This document shows positions 55,641 to 64,000 of a stretch of DNA of 64,000 nt, piece by piece. The DNA comes from Cryptomeria japonica. Taxonomy: Eukaryota > Streptophyta > Pinopsida > Cupressales > Cupressaceae. The position numbers were made by a program, and so were the translations under genes. The stretch is from NCBI RefSeq assembly GCF_030272615.1, contig NC_081414.1:311370664-311434663 (forward strand), given 5' to 3'. Below the pieces are notes generated by a model. That model did not search any database. It worked only from the letters and a program-made list of their open reading frames with translations, and was not told the origin of the DNA. Positions within the stretch are counted from its first letter, which is position 1; every line of letters starts with the position of its first letter.

Positions 55641-57739
55641 TCAGGGGACTTAGAGTCAACACCCAAACCAAAGTAAGTAGATAGGAGGATCAGTGGCTAT
55701 GAGGCCACAGAGAAGGGGTGCATGACCATTTGGAGGTACAACTGGGAGAGGGGATGAAGATTAGGAGACTTGGAGTGTGGGATAGCTCTATTATATGTGA
55801 CATTCTACTTTGACCCTTTGAGGATTTATATCATTATACTATGATTGACACTTTCACTGATTTTTGAGATATATATGAGATGTGATTTTGGCGGTGTATA
55901 TGCATGTATGGACTTTATTAAGGACTTTGATGGAATTTGATGGAATTTGATTATTATTTATTATTGGATGATGATGCTATGATTATTTATGCATGTGATG
56001 GATATTGTCTGACTTTTTGTGATGTAGGATGGATGCATATGCATAAGCTATATGTAATGTAATGTTGCTGACATGTTTGTGGATGCAGGATGCATGTGGA
56101 TTATATGATGTGCACGCTTTTTTGGATTTTTATGTGATGCGATCCAAGGAAGATATCCTTGAGGCTGCGCCTTTTGGGACCAAATTCATATCTATAATGA
56201 AAAACAAATCTTGACCCAAAACGTCTATTCATCTTGTTGCAAATTAATATGGAATAATATTACTTTCTGCATTTAATTTGACACATTGATTAGATATTTT
56301 CTTAACGATTTGATCTGGACTTGTTGATTTTTCCATTATATTTGATTTAGTTTACTCATAGACCAGGGATTTGACAATGGATGTGACCTAGTGTTGTTGT
56401 TGTGAACTTTACTTTTTTAGGCTATTAAAATTCTTGTCATTTGTAAAGTGTCCCAAAATGAATGATTGTGGGATTTTGATGCATGATGTGTTGAATGTGA
56501 TTATTTTCAAATGTTTTATATTTAATGATGTGATCATTAATGCTATATGAGATGCGAATGTTTGAATGGGCTTTAATTAATCTTACATTATCATGACCCC
56601 AAGATGTGTGATTGTGAACATGCATGATATATACATTTCGATAGATAGTCAAGATTGTATGTACTAGTTTACATGTTTGTAATGAATAGTGCAACTAAAT
56701 GCTACTAAATGAACAAATGATTATGATAATAAAGTGATAATGCAACTAATGATTATGGACAGTGAAATTAATGAAGTGATGATTTTTAGAATGTGCCAAC
56801 CATAGTACAACAACATATGATTAGAAGAAATTAAGAAAATGAATAAATTGAGGTCTCCAAAATGCATAGTGATAGGATGAAATGTAGATGAGTGGATGAA
56901 AGGGACTTGTTGTGAAAAATGTGGAGAGAAAACTTAGTTTTGATTTTTCCAAGGATAGTCTACACCACTGATTATAGGAACCGAGATGCTATGAAAAATC
57001 CAAGGCATGGACTAACTCTCAGAAAAACAAGAATCTCTAGTACGCAATCATGTAAACATCATATAAATGTAGGTACAAGGCTGCGGGTTCATACGAGAGA
57101 GACCTTCAAACACACCATACAAAGTATGCCCCTTTCCATAATATACCAAGATATAGATTGATCCTGATAGCCATGGGTAGGAACAATCATAGGACAAAGT
57201 GATGCAAATCAAAGAAAACAAACCAAAGCATGCAAACAAAATGCACAAGGCCAACTGACATCTCTTGCCAGGAGTAGGAATTAGGATTTGTGGATATATT
57301 GCTCAAGACTAGGAATTGAGCTTAGTTTAGTGGGATGGAAGCTCAGATTGATGGGATGGAAGCTTAGTTGGATGGGATGATCCCTTTTCATGATTCAAGC
57401 AAAGACTCATCATCATATGTTGGGGTAAAATGAATAACTGACCTGCTGAGGATAGTTTAGTGGGAGAAGCGGGTAGGGCTATTGTGGAGGATACTAAAAT
57501 GGATTGCGACATCTATGGAGGTGGTCAGGAGAACCTTGTTCCTTTTCCTTTTGTTGGGGGGAGGATAGGGTCATCAGATTGATTTTCTTGTTAGAATGAA
57601 GGAGACAACCGACAACAAACATGGTGATGGATGTCGTGGGAGAAGGTTTATGCAATGGCGTGGATTAAAGAATATGGATATCATGTTGGTGGGCGGGGAA
57701 GATAATGTCTGACCTGATAGATGATAGATCCAAATTATT
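55641..57739. other. Tat copy B spacer
   Basis: Non-coding AT-rich sequence with ATGATG and GATGTG motifs, like the copy A spacer. GGGATGGAAGCT[C/T]AG repeats near 57,330 and 57,352. Confidence 0.5.
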
Positions 57740-57815
57740 TACCTTGACGTCTGTAAATAGGTTTTCACCAAGGTACTTTCCCATAGCGTCACAAAGTGGT
57801 TTTCACTGATGGACG
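57740..57815 (-). other. Conserved non-coding block downstream of Tat pol (copy B)
   Basis: Aligns with 49,195-49,275. On the minus strand it contains two direct GTGAAAACC motifs about 40 bases apart. Confidence 0.6.
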
Positions 57816-57904
57816 AATTGATTTTTCACTTTTTTTTTATTTTTTTTGTATTTTTCTTGTATTTTTATTTTTTTTGTATTTTTTGATTTTTAGTCAATTG
57901 GCAA

Positions 57905-58965
57905 CCTTCTGAGGACTAGGCATAAAATATCTTCAGGTGCATGATGTTCATAGCCTCATCCAAGGGATCTCCTTCGGGAGTAGCCAACTAATATGCCCCT
58001 GATCCATATTTTACTGTGATCACATAAGGTCCAAGCCAATTAGGCTCAAACTTGCCTTTCTTTTCTCTTTCTTGAAGATTTTTTTAATTTTCCATAAGGA
58101 CAAGCTCACTAACTTCAAATTCCCAATTTTTGACCTTCTTGTTGTAGCTCAAGCATAGACAATTTTGATAGATCTAGATATGATTTAAGGCCTTGAGGTG
58201 CCTTTTGTCCAGAAATCCTAGCTCTTGTAGCCTGGCAACTCTGTATTCTTCATCAGGGAGGATATTCTGCAGGGATACCCTTATGGAGGGGATCTCGATC
58301 TCAACAGGGAGGAAAAATTTAGAGCCAAAGATAAGGGAATATGGAGTGGCACCCGTGGGCGTGGTGGAGTTGGAGGTGCCAATTACGGCTAGCTTCATTG
58401 ATAGTCTTTTTAAGGATTTTGATTAAGGTCTTATTAGAAGCCTTAGCTTGACCGTTGCCTTGGACATAATAGGGGGTGGAGAAGTAGTGCTGGATATCAA
58501 ACTTCTGATAGAGGTCTTTAACATCCTAATTCTTGAAGGGTATTCCATTATCTGTGATAATAACTTTGGGGATTCCATATTGACAGATTAAATAGTTTAG
58601 AATGAACTTAGAAATCTGCTTCCCAGTGGTGAAGGTAAGAGCGATGGCCTCCACCCACTTGGTAAAGTATTCAGTGGCGGTGATGACGAATGCGACCATT
58701 GGAGGATGTGGATTTTCCCAATGAGATCAAGCCTCCACTATGAGAAGGGCCAGGGTATGACAGAAGGATGTAGATCCTATGATGGAGTGTGAATCTTGTC
58801 ACCATGCTTCTGACAAGGGATAAATTTCTTCACATAAATATATGCATCTTCTTCCATTGTAGGCTAGTAGTATTTCATTCGCAAGATATTTTTAGCCAAA
58901 GTGAGACCACTTGAGTGTGCCCCACATATACCCTCGTGCACTTCACGTAGTGCCTATTCAGCCTC
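57905..58965 (-). pseudogene. Tat copy B integrase
   Basis: The zinc-binding N-terminal region near 58,960-58,800 shows VHEGICGAHSSGLTLAKNILR and ends FIPCQKHGD, with one cysteine lost. The core is frame-shifted (DLIGKIHIL, then YPSRIRM and similar). The distal part reads TPTGATPYSLIFGSKFFLPVEIEIPS in 58,398-58,174, and the C-terminal motif is KFEPNWLGPYVITVKYGSGAY near 58,060-57,985. A lysine-rich low-complexity tail follows from the T-rich tract at 57,820-57,900. Non-functional. Confidence 0.88.
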
Positions 58966-58999
58966 TTTTTTGTCTAGACACCTTAGGAGGGAACCATCA

Positions 59000-59600
59000 A
59001 AATGCCTTCTGAATAGGGTGTCTCCAAGGATGGTGTAATGGGCATAGCGGCAAATGAAGGTTTGTTGTTGGGTTTTGGTAAAATATGGAGGGATGGTGTT
59101 GTCTCTTAGGTAGGTGAAGGTCTCTTGATACTGAGGGGATTTGGGACCAATGAGTACACACACCATTTTGGAGTCAGGTAGATCATATGCTGGTATGAAG
59201 AGTTGCTCAACCAAAAACTCACATTTTTGACTATGTGCCGACATCTGAAGGAGATAACTAATAGTGGCCATTGCATTTGCAACTCTATTGTTTGTCTGTA
59301 GAATATGATCACACTTTATTGATGTAAAGTGTTGCCTGAGATCCTCAACGATACTGTGATAAGGAAGAGGCTTGTCATCCTTTGTTTGGTACTTATAATT
59401 GACTTACTTAATGATAAGTTGGGAATCACCATAGACATGCAATTCTAATATCTTCCATTGGATAGCCATGTAGAGTCTAGTGATTACTGCTTCATATTTT
59501 GTGATGTTTTTGGTGCATGCAAAGGCTATCTTGTATGATTTAGGGATGCAATCTCTTGAGGTGTGACAAAAAATATGCATACCCCTGATCCATTATGTGT
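59000..59600 (-). pseudogene. Tat copy B second RNase H domain
   Basis: After the linker that follows RNase H, the minus strand reads NITKYEAVITRLYMAIQW, LELHVYGDSQLIIK*VNYKYQTKDDKPLPYH and HILQTNNRVANAMATI. This is the E-A-x-Y-E-A-L-I, G-D-S-Q-L-V-I-x-Q-V and N-x-x-A-D-x-L-A pattern of the extra RNase H of Tat/Ogre elements. The open stretch 59,271-58,954 continues from its end towards integrase. Confidence 0.82.
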
Positions 59601-59684
59601 GCAAGAACCATCAAAATACAACTACTATGTGGAATACATAGTGACAGTCATTATGGATTCATTTGGGAATTCTGTGAGGATAGG

Positions 59685-61143
59685 GTGATCACCTTGAAGC
59701 GGAGCATCTGCCAGTTGATCTACTATCACTTGTCCTTTGATTACTTTTTTTATCTACATACTCAATGTTGAACTCACTTAGTAACATGATCCATTTAGCA
59801 GTTCTCCCTATGAGAGCAACTTTTGATAAGAGATATTTGAGAGGGTCAATCTTAGCAATCAATTTTGTTTTATTGTTAAGCATGTAATGCCAAAGTTTTT
59901 GTGTGCTGAAGACAAGTGCTAATCATTCTCTTTCAATAGGGATATAATCGATCTCATACCCTACTAAAGTGCGACTGATGTAGTAAATATCATGTTCTTT
60001 TCCTTGATCGCTTGTCTATGCCAACAATGCCCCTAGTGTCATTGCGGTTGCTGATATGTACAAAAGGAGTGATTGTCCTAGAATAGGAGGCATAAGTACG
60101 GGGGGTGATGCAAGGTATTCTTTGAGTTTCTCAAAAGCCTTTCAACACATGTAGTCCCATTTGAATTCGGTATCCTTGTGTAGTAAGTGTGCAAATGGGT
60201 GACATTTATCTACGAGCTATGAAATGACGGGTTTGATGGATTGGATCTTTCCTTGAAGGCTGCGTAGTTGTCTGAGAGTCTTTGGGGGAGGAATTTCCAT
60301 GATAACTTTCACCTTTGCAGTATCAACCTCTATGCCTCCGTGGGAAACAATGAAACCTAATAGTTTCCCAAATGTAACACCAAAGACACATTTCTTGGGA
60401 TTCAGGCGCAACTTATATTTTTCCAATCTCTCAAAGATCTACCTTAGGATAGGGATGTGCTCATCTCTTGTATTGGATTTTCCTAGAAGGTCATCCACGT
60501 AATCCTCCATGATTTTATGCAAAAGGTCATGAAAGATTGTTGTCATTACTCATTGATATTTTTCTCCAGCGTTCTTGAGACCATAAGACATGACTTGATA
60601 ATAAAAAGTGCCCCATAGCGTTGTGAATGCTGTTTTGTGTTGGTCCTCTTCTATGATCCTAATCTGATTGTACCCAAAATATCCATCCATAAGTGATAAC
60701 ATTTCATGTCCCAATGTGAGATCTATGATCATGTCTATATTGGGGAGCAAGACGTCATCCTTAGGGCACACTTTATTCAAATCTCAGAAATATGTGCAAA
60801 TGCGAATGCCCCCAAAGGATTTGCCGATAGGGACAATGTTGGACACCCACTCAGGGTAATATATTGGTTTTATGAATCCAACATCCAACATCTTCTGAAG
60901 TTCTTCTTTGATGAGGAGCGCAATATGTGGATGCATCTTGCATAATTTATTCTTTATAGGTTTAGCATATGGATGGACAACAAGATTATGGACTACTAAG
61001 TCTGGATCAAGGCCTTCCATATCAACATATGACCAGGCAAAGTTGATCTTTGTTTCTAAGAGAAAATTGATGAGGTTTTGTTTTACCTGATCCGATAGGG
61101 ACTTAACAATGAGCACGTTCTTTGGGGTGTGTTCAATGCCCAC
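59685..61143 (-). pseudogene. Tat copy B reverse transcriptase and RNase H
   Basis: Reads down from 61,143: FAWSYVDMEGLDPDLVVHNL, KEELQKMLDVGFIKPIYYPEWVSNIVPI, LNKVCPKDDVLLPNID (60,780 region), MDGYFGYNQI and ATTIFHDLL-like remnants. The catalytic box MEDYVDDLL is near 60,510-60,485, then LRLNPKKCVFGVTFGKLLGFIVSHGGIEVD (60,426-60,217). RNase H follows with YYISRTLVGYE, KLWHYML and LIGRTAKWIMLLSEFNIEYV (59,883-59,689). A few single stops break the frame. Confidence 0.9.
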
Positions 61144-61751
61144 ATTGATAGTGTCTGTTTTCTCTATCAGTAAATTTGACCCGTCTTGCTACGAGGGAAC
61201 AATGGTAGGGAGGTCAAGTCCCTCGTCATCAAGTGCCTGATCCAGGTTTTCACTTGAAGATACACCCTTTATTTTTACTTTTTCCTCATCCAAAGGTTCC
61301 TCAGAGAGGTTTTCAACTAAGGAATCACGATTTTTCTTTTTATTATCCTTAATGCGACTAAGGGCATTGGCCTAACTACCAAAGTATTCATTCTCATTTA
61401 GTTGGATACCATGAACTCTGTTGCAGTCTTCCAAATTGCGCATAGTTAGGAGAGTCATGAGAGAATTATCATAGACACATATGTCCAAAGCAGGTTTGTC
61501 TCATTGGTCCTAGTCTATAAGCTTAGGGTGGACAAGTTGCAACTCATGTGGAGATGAAGGGATTACAGGGTTGATGGTGTTGATATGGGTGTCAAAGAAG
61601 ATGTCATCTTCGTATTCAAAAGGAATTTAATGAAATTCCTCTTCATCAGAGTCTTCGACATCCAAGGAGGGACTTGAAGGGGTACCAACGATAGTGATCT
61701 TAGGTATTGGAGTGTAACACAAGCCCCTGTTATCCTTGGATGAGATGGGAT
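61144..61751 (-). other. Linker between G-patch and RT in Tat copy B
   Basis: About 600 bases of acidic, broken coding sequence on the minus strand. No named domain is recognisable. Confidence 0.5.
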
Positions 61752-62003
61752 TTATTGCTGCTTTGATTCCTTTTTCTTCCAGCCCAGGCCGTGTCCCTTA
61801 TAACCCATCTTATCCACTATGGCTGATGCTTTTGGATACATCTTGTTGGGAATCTTTGCTGGCTCTTCATCCTCTTCATGATACAACCAAGAGGAAACAT
61901 CTATCTTGAGATTCTCTTCATAAAGTGGGCCCCATTTCTTGAAGGTGGTTTCTTTGCATTGTATAGTGGGTTTTTGATCTTTTTTATTTTTTTGGGATTG
62001 CAA
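61752..62003 (-). pseudogene. G-patch segment in Tat copy B pol
   Basis: The open stretch ends ASAIVDKMGYKGHGLGWKKKES, which fits the glycine-rich G-patch motif (a-x-x-h-h-x-x-M-G-a-x-G-x-G-L-G). It lies about 0.2 kb after the protease on the element strand, before RT. G-patches bind nucleic acid or RNA helicases; in some betaretroviruses one follows the protease. Whether it forms part of the polyprotein here is inferred from frame and position. Confidence 0.7.
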
Positions 62004-62056
62004 AATGACTTGGGAGATAAGGGGAGTCTACCCACAAGTAGATCATTCTCAAGTTT

Positions 62057-62700
62057 CTACTCTCCATAACCATTGTCCACAATCTTGACCTTAGGTTCTG
62101 CTTGAGATGAGGTGGAGGCAACTTTAGATGCATTAGATGGAGGAGGTGGAGCAGGTCTATTTAATGGGTAGTGGTATGGATGTTTCCCCTCTAAGAGTTT
62201 GCAATACTGAAATGGTTGTGGATCACCTCTAATAGTGATCTCTCTACCATTGAAGGGAAATTTAAGGCATTGGTGGTAAGTGGAGGGAATGGCTTGAAGG
62301 GAATGAATCCATAGACAACCAAGTAGAATGTTATAAGGGAGATCAAGGTATAAGACTTGGCAAGGGGTCTCAACTATAATAGGGCCCACTTGAAGAGGTA
62401 AAGTGATCATACCTTTGGAAACCCTTTGTGCATCATCGTAGGATTTGATTGTGATTCATCCTGATGCATCAACTAGGTCCTTAGAAAGTCCCAATTGCTT
62501 TATTAACTTTTATGTATAGAGATTGAGTCCAGATCCACTGTCTATCAAGATACATTTAACCTTGTGTTTCTGGATAAGAGCTTCAATGTGTAATGGTTTA
62601 TTATGGTCCTCATCAGAGGGAGCATCATTTGAGGTGAAAATAAGGTGGTGCTGGGCAACGAGGTTTCCAATGAGGGCTCAGAACTGAGCAACATTGATGT
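62057..62700 (-). pseudogene. Tat copy B retropepsin
   Basis: Near 62,555-62,520 the minus strand reads KCILIDSGSGLNLYT, an aspartic protease site with D-S-G intact. In 62,410-62,057 LPYNILLGCLWIHSLQAIPSTYHQCLKFPF follows, a typical Tat/Ogre protease C-terminal pattern. Stops occur between the two parts. Confidence 0.85.
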
Positions 62701-64000
62701 TGTTAGAGACACGTGATTCAAGGAGGGCTTGTTCCAAAATCTCCTTGTGGACGGGGGAGGTATTTAGGAGCTCTAGGATGGGAATTTGTGGAGGAGTCTT
62801 CCCAAGATGATCAAGGAGGTCATATCGGCGGGTGGATGACATGGGGGGAGGTTTCGGTGGAGGAGGAGCTCCTTGGAAAATTACTCTCTCGCGGTGAGTG
62901 GTTACATTATAGTCATTCTAAGAATGGGAAGTGGAAGGTGTGACACCTTGAATGACTATCTTAGCAGGGTTGGACCTGCTTGCTGGTTGTGGAGGAGGAG
63001 GACCACCTTGAATGGTGACCCTAGGTCTATTTTGGGAAGGGGGAGGGTTAGCTCCTTGGATAGTGATGACATTGACATGGTTATCTGCAGGCTCTATACG
63101 ACCCACCAAGGAGTGAAAGCCAGTTATATGATTAGTATAATCATAGTTCACAATATTAGATGATGAGGCCTTGCCTTTATCATGCTTTGGGAATGGTTCC
63201 TAGTACATCTTGAGTTTATCGTTATTGTTACCAAGTTTTGTTGTTGCTACCTCAATATCACCCTTATCAATGAGATCTTGGATGTAGTTCTTCAATTTCA
63301 TACACTTTCATGTATCATGCCCATTGATGCGGTGATAGTCACAATACTTATTTTCATTATACCACCTAGGTTTGGGTTGGTTAGGGTCAAACGGGCGAGT
63401 TATCAGAAAGACAACCACACCAACCTGGACAAACTTTTGGGACACAACCTCAATGGGCTAAACAAGGGGAGTATACTCCCTTGGGGCCTAATTGTTAGAT
63501 CAGGGTGGTTACCCTTGGATTAAGACATTGTTGGGGGGGCCATTGAGATTGAATTTGATTATTTTGGCGATTTTTGAATTGATTGTTGGTGGTGGGTTTT
63601 GGAGGAGTGACCTTAATTTGGACCCATTTTGCATCAGTGACACCATCGTTTTCTATGTTCTTGTTTTTAAACCAAAATTTTGGTTTATCATTGTGATAAG
63701 CAGAAGTATTCTGATTTGATTTCTAATAATTCTTTAGAATGCCATCCTCTAACAACACACGTTCAAGGGCTAAGCCTTCATTAGTCAACTTTTGGAAGGA
63801 TTTTATACATTGAGATGTCAAGGGTTTTGATAGTTTGGGAACCCGATTTTTCTAAAATAATTCAATTTGGTGCTCCTCTGGCATATCGCACTAGAACTTT
63901 TTGATGAGATGTCACCACCTTTACAAGAATTTGGTGAAGGTTTCTCCAAGCCTTTTTTTTGTGTTACAAAGGCCCATCATGGAAACATCATTGACGATGT
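62701..64000 (-). pseudogene. Tat copy B gag, C-terminal part (cut by window edge)
   Basis: At about 63,345-63,270 the minus strand reads KYCDYHRINGHDT*KCMKLKNYIQDLIDKG, the C-x-Y-H-x-x-x-G-H-x-T-x-x-C knuckle and following helix seen in Athila/Tat gags, with a stop inside. Between it and the protease lies a Pro/Gln-rich spacer (GGPPPPQPASRSNPAK). Sequence beyond 63,400 is gag-like but broken. The N-terminus lies outside the window. Confidence 0.75.

Larger units (their letters stand above)
51136..64000 (-). mobile_element. Tat-like Ty3-gypsy copy B with antisense PMD gene (continues past the edge)
   Basis: Minus-strand element. From the right edge it shows gag with a zinc knuckle, protease, G-patch, RT, RNase H, a second RNase H and integrase. 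Next come the conserved post-pol block, a spacer, the antisense PMD gene, a polypurine tract and the 3' LTR. The second RNase H is a Tat-lineage trait. The 5' LTR and the start of gag lie outside the window. Confidence 0.85.

Overview
The window reads as a gene-poor, repeat-packed stretch of a large plant nuclear genome. No intact cellular gene, tRNA or rRNA is visible. Everything recognisable is transposon-derived: Ty1-copia, Ty3-gypsy (a chromovirus and Tat/Ogre-like elements with two RNase H domains) and L1-type LINEs, almost all broken by stops and frameshifts. The families (copia with an initiator-Met primer site, Tat gypsy, plant mobile domain genes, LINEs with a plant-type RNase H) point to a seed plant. 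The long decayed nests would suit a giant genome such as a conifer, but that is inference.

Layout. 1-1.7 kb: decayed copia gag/protease (-). About 1.7-9.9 kb: LINE-1 (-), split by a complete non-autonomous copia element (3853-9343, target duplication AACTA) that carries only gag-protease behind a GC-rich, internally duplicated leader. About 10.15-14.08 kb: 5'-truncated copia (+) with integrase, RT, RNase H and a 3' LTR. It lies inside a diverged repeat (R1) seen again at 40.8-41.2 kb. 14.1-16.0, 24.8-29.3 and 38.2-40.8 kb: non-coding AT-rich sequence that served as target for two LINEs. LINE-3 (16,044-24,786; 22-bp target duplication) is itself interrupted by an element encoding an unrecognised protein (18.66-23.48 kb). 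About 16 short palindromes lie before that protein (17.45-18.52 kb), an LTR-like end follows it, and a solo LTR sits within it (19,498-20,687). LINE-2 (29,258-38,160) keeps ORF1 and ORF2 remnants and contains a solo LTR (35,162-36,588, duplication TATGG).

The right third holds two Tat-like gypsy copies on the minus strand, A (about 41.2-50.2 kb) and B (about 51-64 kb, running off the edge). Each carries, between pol and the 3' end, an antisense (+) gene for a plant mobile domain protein followed by a low-complexity and helical tail. Copy B shows gag knuckle, protease, a G-patch, RT, RNase H, a second RNase H and integrase. Copy A is interrupted by a chromovirus (43,357-48,024, duplication TATAT) that lost most of its 5' LTR and gag.

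Relative order from nesting: LINE-1 before copia-1; the non-coding repeat before LINE-2 and LINE-3; LINE-2 before the solo LTR at 35 kb; LINE-3 before the unknown-protein element, which precedes the solo LTR at 19.5 kb; Tat A before the chromovirus. The signals most worth follow-up are the palindrome array with the unknown protein beside it, the paired antisense plant mobile domain genes, the G-patch in Tat B, and an extra conserved segment after RNase H in two LINEs.
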